From: RPQJ01 sp963732375
GTDB lineage: Bacteria > Pseudomonadota > Gammaproteobacteria > Steroidobacterales > Steroidobacteraceae
Assembly: GCA_963732375.1 (NCBI GenBank)
Contig: CAVSZE010000012.1
Span: 310,001 to 374,000, forward strand
Reading direction: 5' to 3'
DNA: 64,000 nt
Each line of letters opens with the position of its first letter. Position 1 is the first letter of the stretch. Below, one piece after another: positions 1-7,336 of the stretch. The notes under the pieces were generated by a model. It worked only from the letters and a program-made list of their open reading frames with translations. It had not been told where the DNA came from and ran no database searches. The position numbers and the translations under genes were made by a program.

Positions 1-265
1 TCCCTCGTGTCCGCGGCTTTCCGCACCGGCCAGGCGAATGCAGCACCCGGGCCATTTGCGCAGCCTGGTGACCGCTGCCCGCCGAACGGGCGGGAATTCT
101 AGTCGCTGACCGAGGCGGTCGCCCAGGTCGCTGGCCCTGCTATGATCCGCACCCGGCGCAATTCACGCAGAGATCCGGCAGGCGCAGAAAAGTCATACAG
201 AAGTTAGATTGGACCCCCCAGAGCAACCGGGCGAAAATCAGCAAACCTAGGCAAATATCACGAAT
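1..265. other. No clear gene; leader region of tRNA-Lys
   Basis: No gene is supported here. A forward frame is open from base 1 to a TAG at 100-102 and could be the last 33 codons of an upstream gene, but the peptide is not recognisable. A GC-rich hairpin (CCCGCC-GAAC-GGGCGG, near 79-94) sits just before that stop and has no T-run. A TATGAT at 141-146 resembles a -10 box for the tRNA but has no convincing -35 partner. Confidence 0.3.
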
Positions 266-341
266 GGGCCGTTAGCTCAGTCGGTAGAGCAGCTGGCTTT
301 TAACCAGTTGGTCGCTGGTTCGAATCCAGCACGGCCCACCA
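266..341 (+). tRNA. tRNA-Lys (anticodon TTT)
   Basis: A full cloverleaf can be folded. The acceptor stem is GGGCCGT (266-272) with ACGGCCC (331-337), and the terminal ACCA is encoded at 338-341. The D arm carries TAGCTCAGTCGGTAGAGC. The anticodon stem is GCTGG/CCAGT with loop CTTTTAA at 297-303, giving anticodon TTT at 299-301. The T arm contains GGTTCGAATCC. It reads AAA and AAG lysine codons. No T-rich terminator follows; instead an IS-end-like repeat begins about ten bases after the CCA. Confidence 0.97.
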
Positions 342-350
342 GTTTGACCC

Positions 351-400
351 GGTCTATTCCGGACACATGGGTGACGGTTTATTCCGGGGACATAGGTAAC
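351..400. repeat. Tandem 25-bp repeat resembling an IS481-type insertion sequence end
   Basis: Two adjacent 25-base units (351-375 and 376-400) match at 20 of 25 positions, each built as GGTNTATTCCGG followed by ACATRGGTRAC. On the minus strand this reads as a terminal inverted repeat of the type I associate with IS481-family elements (ACCTATGTCCCCGGAATAAACC). No transposase frame of useful length is attached, so it looks like a scar or solo end next to the tRNA 3' end. The IS assignment is from memory of such ends and is not proven here. Confidence 0.45.
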
Positions 401-476
401 ACTTTAGCGCCGAACGGGTTCCCGGCGCCCTCGACGCGAAACGTTTTCGCCCGAACACAAAGGATTCGACCTGTGG

Positions 477-494
477 GTCAACCCGCGGGTTGAC
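477..494. promoter_or_regulatory. Perfect 18-bp palindrome upstream of hpd
   Basis: GTCAACCCGCGGGTTGAC is a perfect, gapless 18-base palindrome about 150 bases before the hpd start codon, in the otherwise gene-free stretch 342-645. It could be a dimeric regulator site or chance within GC-rich sequence. There is no T-run, so a terminator role is unlikely. Confidence 0.3.
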
Positions 495-567
495 AGCCTC
501 GACCGGCAGTTCGAAAGCTGGAATCGCAATGAATCCGTGCAGGCGGCCGCAGGACCGGGTCGCCTCA

Positions 568-621
568 TTGGATTGCTGCGCCGCACCGCGGCTACAATTG
601 CGCGTTAGTTTCAGTTGAAAC
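568..621 (+). promoter_or_regulatory. Candidate promoter and operator of the tyrosine-catabolism operon
   Basis: A -10-like TACAAT lies at 593-598 (five of six consensus bases), with a TTGGAT at 568-573 as a possible but widely spaced (19 bp) -35. Immediately downstream, 608-621, is a perfect inverted repeat GTTTCA-GT-TGAAAC that would cover the first transcribed bases, 25 bases before the hpd ATG. This arrangement fits a repressor roadblock. The cognate regulator is not in the window. Confidence 0.4.
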
Positions 622-645
622 AATAGTTGCGAGCGAGGCACGGTC

Positions 646-1692
646 ATGGCGGATCTTTTCGAAAACCCGATGGGGACCGACGGCTTCGAGTTCGTCGAAT
701 ACACGGCGCCCGACCCCGAGCTGCTGCGCACGCTGTTCGAGCGCATGGGCTTCCCGGTCGCCGCCCGGCATCGCAGCAAGAACGTCACGCTGCACCGCCA
801 GGGCGACGTCAACTTCTTGATCAACGCGGAGCCGGGTGGCTTTGGGCAGCGTTTCGCCGAGCGGCACGGTCCATCGGCCTGCGCCATGGCGTTCCGCGTC
901 AAGGATGCCGGATATGCGTTCCGCCGTGCAGTCGAACTGGGCGCGACCCCGGTAGCGAACCCCGTCGGCCCGATGGAACTCAGCATTCCAGCCATCGAGG
1001 GTATCGGCGGCAGCATCGTGTACCTGGTTGACCGCTACGGCGAGCACACGATCTATGACGTGGACTTCGTGCCGGTGGCCCAGCCCGAGCCCAGCCCGGT
1101 CGCGGGCCTGACGGTGATCGACCACCTGACGCACAACGTGCACCGCGGCAACATGAACAAGTGGTCGGGCTTCTACGAGAAGCTGTTCAACTTCCGCGAG
1201 ATCCGCTACTTCGACATCGAGGGTCGCAAGACTGGGCTGCTGAGCCGCGCGATGACCAGTCCATGCGGCAGGATCCGCATCCCGATCAACGAGTCGCAGG
1301 ACGACAAGTCGCAGATCGAGGAGTACCTGCGTGAGTACCAGGGCGAGGGCATCCAGCACATCGCGCTCGGCACCGAAAACATATACGCGACCGTGGACCA
1401 GTTGAGGCGCAATGGCGTCGAGTTCCAGGACTCGCCCGACACCTACTACGAGGGAGTGGATGCAAGGGTCGAAGGGCACCGCGAGTCGATAGCGGAGCTC
1501 GCCAGCCGCCGGATCCTGATCGACGGCAGCGCAAAGGAAGGCATCCTGCTGCAGATCTTCACCAGGAACGTAATCGGTCCGATCTTCTTCGAGATCATCC
1601 AGCGCAAGGGCAACGAGGGCTTCGGCGAAGGCAACTTCCGCGCGCTGTTCGAGTCCATCGAGCTCGACCAGGAACGACGCGGCGTAATCTGA
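646..1692 (+). CDS. hpd: 4-hydroxyphenylpyruvate dioxygenase
   Basis: Converts 4-hydroxyphenylpyruvate and O2 to homogentisate and CO2, the second step of tyrosine breakdown, using one non-haem Fe(II) in the cytosol. The 348-residue length is normal for the bacterial enzyme. The protein has the two-lobed vicinal-oxygen-chelate layout. The expected iron triad is visible as H160 (VIDH), H238 (IQHIA) and E316 (FFEIIQR), and the C-terminal GxEGFGEGNF segment closes the active site. It is the first gene of an operon with hmgA and the fumarylacetoacetase, which supports this function over the related hydroxymandelate synthase. A palindromic operator candidate lies 25 bases upstream. Confidence 0.96.
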   Translation: MADLFENPMGTDGFEFVEYTAPDPELLRTLFERMGFPVAARHRSKNVTLHRQGDVNFLINAEPGGFGQRFAERHGPSACAMAFRVKDAGYAFRRAVELGATPVANPVGPMELSIPAIEGIGGSIVYLVDRYGEHTIYDVDFVPVAQPEPSPVAGLTVIDHLTHNVHRGNMNKWSGFYEKLFNFREIRYFDIEGRKTGLLSRAMTSPCGRIRIPINESQDDKSQIEEYLREYQGEGIQHIALGTENIYATVDQLRRNGVEFQDSPDTYYEGVDARVEGHRESIAELASRRILIDGSAKEGILLQIFTRNVIGPIFFEIIQRKGNEGFGEGNFRALFESIELDQERRGVI

Positions 1693-1745
1693 TTCGCTGC
1701 GGCCGGCAATCCGCGGGCGGATCAAGATCAACCAGGGGACATGAC

Positions 1746-2876
1746 GTGAAGCGGTACATCCCGGTGTCCAGGGTCGAAGGCAACGCCTCGCGGCAGGCGC
1801 ATTGCGACCTGCCGGAAGGCACCTACGAGCGCGAGATGAGCAAGGAAGGGTTCTTCGGGCCCGCCGCGTTCTTCCACCACCGCCACCCGCCGACCGGGTG
1901 GAGCGATTTCACGGGCCCGCTGCAGCCACGAGCCTTCGATCTCGTGCGGCTCGCGGCGGGCGCGGCCGGGCCGTGGTCCGCGCACGAGGTTCTTGCGAAT
2001 GCCCACTGCCGGATACGTTTCTGGCGCCTCGGCGCGAGCATGGATCGGCTGGCCCGCAATGCCGATGGCGATGAACTGCTGTTCGTGCATTCGGGCCGGG
2101 GCGATCTCTACTGTGATTTCGGGCACCTCGCAATCGAGGCTGGCGACTACGTGGTCGTGCCGCGCGGAACGATGTGGCGCCTGGACTGCGCCTCGCCGAT
2201 GGACCTGTTGCTGGTCGAGGCGACAAACTCCAGCTACATGCTTCCGGACAAGGGCCTGGTCGGGAACCACGCAATCTTCGACCCGGCGCTGCTCGATGTG
2301 CCGGAACTCGACGCGGCATTTGCAACACAGCAGGCCGAGTCGCGTTCCTGGCTGGTCGAGGTCAAGCGCCGTGGCCAGGTGTCGCTGATCACCTATGCGT
2401 TCAATCCGCTGGACGCCGTCGGCTGGCACGGCGAACTCTCGGTGGTGCGCATCAACGTCCGGCATTTCCGGCCACTGATGAGCCATCGTTACCACCTGCC
2501 GCCCTCGGCGCACACGACGTTCATGGCGAACCGGTTCGTCGTATGCACCTTCGTGCCGCGCCCGTTCGAGACCGACCCGGGCGCGCTGAAGGTACCGTTC
2601 TTCCACAACAACGACGACTACGACGAGGTGCTGTTCTATCACGCGGGGGATTTCTTCAGCCGCGACAACATCCACCCCGGAATGATGACGTTCCACCCCG
2701 GCGGCTTCACGCACGGGCCGCATCCGAAGGCGCTCACGCGAATGCTGAAGCAGGAAAAGCCCGCCACCGACGAAGTGGCGGTGATGATCGATACGCGCGA
2801 TCCGCTCGACGTCGCCGCAGCCGCGAGTGGGGTCGAGTGGAACGAGTACGTGCATAGCTGGAAGCCCGTCCCATGA
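1746..2876 (+). CDS. hmgA: Homogentisate 1,2-dioxygenase
   Basis: Opens the aromatic ring of homogentisate to give maleylacetoacetate. The 376-residue protein belongs to the shorter bacterial branch of the family. Cupin-type iron ligands can be proposed as H287 (FFHNND), E294 (YDEV) and H323 (FTHGP), matching the His-Glu-His order of characterised enzymes. Translation starts at a GTG at 1746 with AGGGGA just upstream; an ATG at 1741 is in another frame and stops after two codons. The gene follows hpd by 53 bases and overlaps the next gene by four bases (ATGA), indicating one transcript. Confidence 0.93.
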   Translation: MKRYIPVSRVEGNASRQAHCDLPEGTYEREMSKEGFFGPAAFFHHRHPPTGWSDFTGPLQPRAFDLVRLAAGAAGPWSAHEVLANAHCRIRFWRLGASMDRLARNADGDELLFVHSGRGDLYCDFGHLAIEAGDYVVVPRGTMWRLDCASPMDLLLVEATNSSYMLPDKGLVGNHAIFDPALLDVPELDAAFATQQAESRSWLVEVKRRGQVSLITYAFNPLDAVGWHGELSVVRINVRHFRPLMSHRYHLPPSAHTTFMANRFVVCTFVPRPFETDPGALKVPFFHNNDDYDEVLFYHAGDFFSRDNIHPGMMTFHPGGFTHGPHPKALTRMLKQEKPATDEVAVMIDTRDPLDVAAAASGVEWNEYVHSWKPVP

Positions 2877-3856
2877 AGCTCGCCACGCTTGCGAACGGTA
2901 CCCGCGACGGGCAATTGATGGTCGTCAGCCGCGACCTCGCGCGCGCAATGCCTGTGCCGCAGGTGGCGCAGACGCTGCAGCAGGCGCTCGACCGCTGGAC
3001 CGAGCTTGCGCCACGGTTGCAGCGGGCAGCGGACGAGCTGCAGGCAGGGCGTGCGACAGGAAGCATCCCGTTCGAGGTGGCAAAGGTGCTCGCGCCGCTG
3101 CCACGTGCTTACCACTGGGTGGATGGCTCCGCCTACGTCAATCACGTCGAGCTGGTGCGGAAGGCGCGGGGCGCGGTCATGCCGCCGAGTTTCTGGACCG
3201 ACCCGCTGGTCTACCAGGGAGGCTCCGACGACTTCATCCCGCCCGCCGGTGATGCCGCGTTCCCCAGCGAGGAATTCGGCATCGACTTCGAGGCCGAGGT
3301 CGCCGTCGTCACCGACGACGTTGCGATGGGCACTGCCGCGGAGCGGGCAGGCTCGCACGTCAAGCTCGTGATGCTGGTAAACGACTGGTCGCTCAGGAAC
3401 CTGATCCCCGGCGAACTCGGCAAGGGTTTCGGCTTCTACCAGTCGAAGCCCGCCACCTCGTTCTCGCCGGTTGCCGTGACGCCCGACGAACTCGGCGACG
3501 CCTGGGACGGTGGAAAGGTGAAGCTGCCACTGGTGTCGCACGTGAACGGGCAACTGTTCGGGCGCCCGGACGCGGGGGTGGACATGACATTCGATTTCCC
3601 GCGGCTGATCGAGCACGTGACACGCACGCGGCGCCTGGGAGCAGGCTCGATCGTCGGTTCCGGCACGGTCTCCAATTACGACCGATCGCTCGGCTCGTCG
3701 TGCATCGCCGAGCGACGGATGCTGGAACAGGTCGAACAGGGCAAGCCGGCCATCCCGTTTCTGCGGTTCGGCGACCGGGTGAGGATCGAGATGTTTGCTG
3801 CCGACGGCGCGAGCATTTTCGGCGCAATCGACCAGCGGGTCGTGCCCGCGGCCTGA
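2873..3856 (+). CDS. Fumarylacetoacetate hydrolase family protein (probable fumarylacetoacetase)
   Basis: Expected to hydrolyse fumarylacetoacetate to fumarate and acetoacetate, ending the homogentisate pathway. The 327-residue protein has the FAH fold with the E-x-E metal-binding pair in DFEAEV (E140, E142) and a further conserved acid in VNDWSLRN (D171). A catalytic-type His occurs early in the domain (YVNHVELVRKA). It starts at an ATG whose A lies inside the hmgA stop (ATGA overlap), so translation is probably coupled. The FAH family is functionally broad; the assignment to fumarylacetoacetase rests mainly on the operon. No maleylacetoacetate isomerase gene sits beside it. Confidence 0.88.
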   Translation: MKLATLANGTRDGQLMVVSRDLARAMPVPQVAQTLQQALDRWTELAPRLQRAADELQAGRATGSIPFEVAKVLAPLPRAYHWVDGSAYVNHVELVRKARGAVMPPSFWTDPLVYQGGSDDFIPPAGDAAFPSEEFGIDFEAEVAVVTDDVAMGTAAERAGSHVKLVMLVNDWSLRNLIPGELGKGFGFYQSKPATSFSPVAVTPDELGDAWDGGKVKLPLVSHVNGQLFGRPDAGVDMTFDFPRLIEHVTRTRRLGAGSIVGSGTVSNYDRSLGSSCIAERRMLEQVEQGKPAIPFLRFGDRVRIEMFAADGASIFGAIDQRVVPAA

Positions 3857-3878
3857 TCTCCGTGCGAGAATCGGCGGA

Positions 3879-5072
3879 ATGATATTCGCCAACCTCGAGA
3901 AGCTGCCTCCGGATTCGATCCTTGGCGTCACCGCGGCCTTTCGTGCCGACCCGTCGCCGGACAAGATCGACCTCGGCGTCGGCGTGTACCGCGACGACAA
4001 GGGCGAGACGCCGGTCCCGGCCGCGGTGCGCGAGGCCGAGAGCGCGATGCTGGCCGCCCAGCGAACCAAGACCTACGTCGGCCCGGCCGGCAACCTGGAG
4101 TTCAACCAGCGCATCGTCGAACTGGCGCTCGGGCCGCTGGCGGCTGGGCTCCGCGAGCGCACGGCCACCATCCAGACGGTTGGCGGTTGTGGCGCGCTCA
4201 GGCTGGGCGCCGAGCTGATCAATGCTTCGCAGCCCGGCTCCGTCATGCATGTCAGCGATCCGACCTGGGCCAACCACGAGCCGCTGCTCGGCAGCTCGGG
4301 TCTCAAGCTGGCGCGCTATCCGTACTACGACCCGCTCACGCGCGGCGTCTCGTTCGAGGCGATGCGCGATCATGTCGCACGCCTGCCGACGGGCTCGATC
4401 GTGCTGCTGCACGGCTGCTGCCACAACCCGACAGGAGCCGACCTGAGTCCCGGGGAGTGGCGCGCACTGGGCGACGTGATCGAGTCGCGCGGGCTCGTGC
4501 CATTCGTGGACCTGGCGTACCAGGGTTTCGGCGACGACGTCGAGTCCGACGTCTTCGGGCTGCAGGATCTTGCGGCACGCGTTCCGCAGCTGCTGCTCGC
4601 AGTGTCGTGCTCGAAGAATTTCGGCTTGTATCGCGAGCGTACCGGGACGCTGGCAATCGTCGCGGGCTCGCCGGCGGTCGCCGGCGCAATTGCGACGCAC
4701 CAGGCGCGCACGGCCCGCCGCATGTACTCGATGCCGCCCGACCACGGCGCCGCCGTCGTCGCGTGGCTGCTCGCGGACCCGGAGCTGCGTACCAGCTGGC
4801 TCGCCGAGCTGGGCGGGATGGTGGCGCGCATGAAGGCCCTGCGGGCCTTGCTCGCCGGACGGCTCGCCGCCCGGCGACCGGAGCTGGACTTCTCGTGGGT
4901 CACCCGTCACCGCGGAATGTTCTCGCTCACAGGCCTCGATGCGGCGGCCATCACGAGCCTGCGGGATCGACACCACGTGTACCTGCCTCCGGACGGTCGT
5001 ATCAACATCGCGGGCGTCAGCGAAGCCAACGCGGATCGGGTCGCCGACAGCCTGGTTGCGGTCATGCAGTGA
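3879..5072 (+). CDS. tyrB: Aromatic amino acid aminotransferase (AspC/TyrB family)
   Basis: A class I PLP aminotransferase of 397 residues. Given its neighbours, its likely task is tyrosine + 2-oxoglutarate to 4-hydroxyphenylpyruvate, feeding hpd. Visible motifs are the N-terminal DLGVGVYRDDKG, the HNPTG cofactor loop (182-186), the schiff-base lysine K246 in SCSKNFGLYRER, and an Arg in the C-terminal GRINIAG motif that binds the substrate carboxylate. The ATG at 3879 is preferred because it gives the standard family N-terminus (MIFANLEKLPPDSILG); an upstream ATG in frame would add 28 atypical residues. It follows the FAH gene by 22 bases. Aspartate aminotransferase activity is also possible, as these enzymes overlap. 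Confidence 0.87.
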   Translation: MIFANLEKLPPDSILGVTAAFRADPSPDKIDLGVGVYRDDKGETPVPAAVREAESAMLAAQRTKTYVGPAGNLEFNQRIVELALGPLAAGLRERTATIQTVGGCGALRLGAELINASQPGSVMHVSDPTWANHEPLLGSSGLKLARYPYYDPLTRGVSFEAMRDHVARLPTGSIVLLHGCCHNPTGADLSPGEWRALGDVIESRGLVPFVDLAYQGFGDDVESDVFGLQDLAARVPQLLLAVSCSKNFGLYRERTGTLAIVAGSPAVAGAIATHQARTARRMYSMPPDHGAAVVAWLLADPELRTSWLAELGGMVARMKALRALLAGRLAARRPELDFSWVTRHRGMFSLTGLDAAAITSLRDRHHVYLPPDGRINIAGVSEANADRVADSLVAVMQ

Positions 5073-5230
5073 GGCGCGCGTCCGCGGACTAGCCGCAGCC
5101 CCGGTGTTCCTATAGAATCCCCCGGTCCTGGAACCGGACGCCAGTGCAAGTCATTGATTGGCGGCGGTTCCTGGCCGAGCAGGCGGGTCCCGGACCGGGG
5201 CGTGCCGGTCCGGCGGGTGATTCGCCTGAG

Positions 5231-5254
5231 AAATCCCCCTGCGCGGGGATTTTT
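5231..5254 (+). terminator. Rho-independent terminator-like hairpin
   Basis: AAATCCCC (5231-5238) pairs with GGGGATTT (5245-5252) around a six-base loop and continues into a T-run (5250-5254). It could end the tyrB transcript, a small RNA, or serve as an attenuator of the rimP-nusA operon. Confidence 0.7.
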
Positions 5255-5298
5255 CGTTTGCGGCGGACGGTCATGCCGTCCCGGCCGCGAAGAAACGA

Positions 5299-5320
5299 AT
5301 GGGCCGCCGGCCCATTTTTT
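5299..5320 (+). terminator. Second intrinsic terminator-like hairpin in the rimP leader
   Basis: ATGGGCC (5299-5305) and GGCCCAT (5309-5315) form a seven-pair stem with a three-base loop, followed by five more T. Outer complementary arms AGAAAC (5291-5296) and GTTTCT (5321-5326) would extend the structure. It lies only about 22 bases before the rimP start, so any transcript from upstream must read through it. Confidence 0.65.
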
Positions 5321-5342
5321 GTTTCTGCGCTGCGCGATGGGA

Positions 5343-5795
5343 ATGATGCAGAGGGAAATGCTGACGGCACTGCTGCAGCCGGTGGTCGAGGAACTCGGCT
5401 ACTCGTTGTGGGAAATCGAATGCTCGCCCGGCGAGGGCAGCGGGTTCGTGCGTCTGTACCTGGACGCCGAGGCCGGGATAACGGTCGAAGACTGCGCGCG
5501 GGTGAGTCGCGCGGTCAGCGAGGTGCTCGACGCGGAGGATCCGATCCCCGGCGAGTACACGCTGGAGGTTTCGTCGCCGGGGCTCGAGCGTCCGCTCAGG
5601 ACTGCCGGGCACTTCGGCAGGTTCGTGGGTGAGACGGTATTCGTCGAACTCGCGCAACCGCAGGACGGGCGCAGGCGCTTCCTGGGCCTGCTCGCCGCGG
5701 CGGACGCGACGACGATCGAAGTTGAGGTGGACGGGCAGCGGCACGTATTGCCGGTGTCCGGAATTCGCAAGGCGCACCTGGCGCCGCAGGCTTGA
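5343..5795 (+). CDS. rimP: Ribosome maturation factor RimP
   Basis: Helps assemble the 30S subunit. The protein is about 150 residues, the normal family length, with an N-terminal alpha/beta domain containing the hallmark EVSSPGLERPL and a C-terminal SH3-like barrel ending in IRKAHLAP. Three in-frame ATGs lie close together (5337, 5343, 5346); the middle one is chosen, but no strong Shine-Dalgarno sequence decides between them. The frame also extends upstream through the leader, where the peptide is unrelated to the family. It heads the conserved order rimP-nusA-infB. Confidence 0.92.
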   Translation: MMQREMLTALLQPVVEELGYSLWEIECSPGEGSGFVRLYLDAEAGITVEDCARVSRAVSEVLDAEDPIPGEYTLEVSSPGLERPLRTAGHFGRFVGETVFVELAQPQDGRRRFLGLLAAADATTIEVEVDGQRHVLPVSGIRKAHLAPQA

Positions 5796-5820
5796 ACCCC
5801 GCCAGGCGGGAGGACGAGAG

Positions 5821-7323
5821 ATGAACAAAGAAATCCTGATGGTTGTCGATGCGGTCTCCAACGAGAAGGGCGTCGACAAGGAAATCATCTTCGAGGCGCT
5901 CGAGGCAGCGCTCGCGTCGGCCACGCGCAAGAAATACGGCGATGACATCGACGTGCGCGTCGCGATCAATCGCAAGAGCGGCGACTACGACACATATCGC
6001 CGCTGGAAGGTGTTCGCGGACGACTCGACCGAACTCGAATTCCCCGACAAGGAGCTGCGCCTCGAGGACGGACTGGACGTCTCGCCGGACGCGGAGCCCG
6101 GTGGCTACGTCGAAGTGCCGCTCGAGTCGGTCGCCTTCGGCCGTATCGCAGCGCAGACCGCGAAGCAGGTCATCGTGCAGAAGGTGCGCGAGGCCGAGCG
6201 TGCGCAGGTGGTCGAGCAGTACAACGATCGTATCGGCACCCTGGTGTCAGGCCTCGTCAAGCGTGTCGACCGCAACGGGATATTCGTCGACCTCGGCGGC
6301 AATGCCGAGGGCTTCATCCCCCGCGAGTGCATGATTCCGCGCGAGCCGGTGCGCACCCAGGATCGCATCAAGGCCTTCCTGAAGGAAGTGCGCTCCGAGC
6401 CGCGCGGCCCGCAGCTGTTCCTGTCGCGCACCGCCCCGGAATTCCTGATCGAACTGTTCAAGCTCGAGGTGCCCGAGGTGGGCCAGGGCCTGATCGACAT
6501 CCTCGGCGCTGCGCGTGACGCGGGTGCGCGGGCCAAGATCGCGGTTCGCAGCAACGACTCGCGCATCGACCCGGTCGGCGCCTGCGTCGGCATGCGCGGT
6601 TCGCGCGTGCAGGCGGTCTCCAACGAGATCGCCGGCGAGCGCGTGGACATCATTCCCTTCGACGAGAACTCGGCGCAGTTCGTCATCAATGCGATGGCAC
6701 CGGCCGAGGTGAGCTCGATCGTCGTGGACGAGGACGCCCACAGCATGGACATCGCGGTCGCCGAGGAGAAGCTGTCGCAGGCGATCGGGCGCGGCGGCCA
6801 GAACATCCGGCTCGCGAGCGAGTTGACCGGCTGGAAGCTCAACATCATGAGCGAGCAGGCCGCCGAGGAGAAGAGCGAGTCGGAGCAGGTCGGGCTGCGC
6901 GATCTGTTCATGAAGCAGCTCGACGTGGATGACGACGTCGCGGCGATCCTGGTGCAGGAGGGTTTCTCGAGCATCGAGGAAATCGCCTATGTGCCGCAGG
7001 GCGAACTTGCCGGCATCGAGGAATTCGACGAGACGATGATCCAGGAACTGCGCAGCCGCGCCCGCGACGTGCTGCTGACGCAGGCTATCGCCAGCGAGGA
7101 GACGATCGACTCCGCGGAGCCCGCGCAGGACCTGCTCGAGGTCGACGGCATGGACGAAGAGCTCGCCGCAGAGCTTGCACGGCACGGAATCGTCACTCGC
7201 GAGGACCTCGCGGAGCAGTCGGTGGACGAACTCGGCGAGATTTCCTCGCTCGACCCGCAGCGTGCGGGCGAGTTGATCCTTGCCGCACGCAAGCACTGGT
7301 TCGAGCAGGCCCAGCAGGCGTGA
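5821..7323 (+). CDS. nusA: Transcription termination/antitermination factor NusA
   Basis: Binds RNA polymerase and nascent RNA to control pausing, termination and antitermination. The 500-residue protein starts MNKEILMVVDAVSNEKG, the typical N-terminus, behind a GGGAGGA ribosome-binding site. Domains in order are the N-terminal RNAP-binding domain (1 to about 130), an S1 domain (around 135-200, GTLVSGLVKRVDRNGIFVDLG), two KH domains with GMRGSRVQ and GRGGQNIRLAS, and two C-terminal acidic repeats rich in D and E. The C-terminal repeats are the gammaproteobacterial arrangement. It lies 25 bases after rimP. Confidence 0.98.
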   Translation: MNKEILMVVDAVSNEKGVDKEIIFEALEAALASATRKKYGDDIDVRVAINRKSGDYDTYRRWKVFADDSTELEFPDKELRLEDGLDVSPDAEPGGYVEVPLESVAFGRIAAQTAKQVIVQKVREAERAQVVEQYNDRIGTLVSGLVKRVDRNGIFVDLGGNAEGFIPRECMIPREPVRTQDRIKAFLKEVRSEPRGPQLFLSRTAPEFLIELFKLEVPEVGQGLIDILGAARDAGARAKIAVRSNDSRIDPVGACVGMRGSRVQAVSNEIAGERVDIIPFDENSAQFVINAMAPAEVSSIVVDEDAHSMDIAVAEEKLSQAIGRGGQNIRLASELTGWKLNIMSEQAAEEKSESEQVGLRDLFMKQLDVDDDVAAILVQEGFSSIEEIAYVPQGELAGIEEFDETMIQELRSRARDVLLTQAIASEETIDSAEPAQDLLEVDGMDEELAAELARHGIVTREDLAEQSVDELGEISSLDPQRAGELILAARKHWFEQAQQA

Positions 7324-7336
7324 GCGGAGGTACCCC

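Larger units (their letters stand above)
5073..5342 (+). other. Untranslated leader between tyrB and rimP
   Basis: This 270-base gap contains no gene. A TATAGAAT at 5111-5118 is a plausible -10 without a good -35. The sequence that follows is rich in GGTCC/GGACC complementary words able to fold, and ends in two terminator-like hairpins (5231-5254 and 5299-5320) before rimP. It may be an attenuating leader for the nusA operon or may encode a small RNA ending at the first terminator. No tRNA-fMet, often found here in Gammaproteobacteria, is present. Confidence 0.45.

Noticed and set aside
592..1731. Long minus-strand open frame (379 codons) opposite hpd
   Set aside because: It is the antisense shadow of hpd; the sense strand has a clear family and catalytic residues, and high GC keeps opposite frames open.
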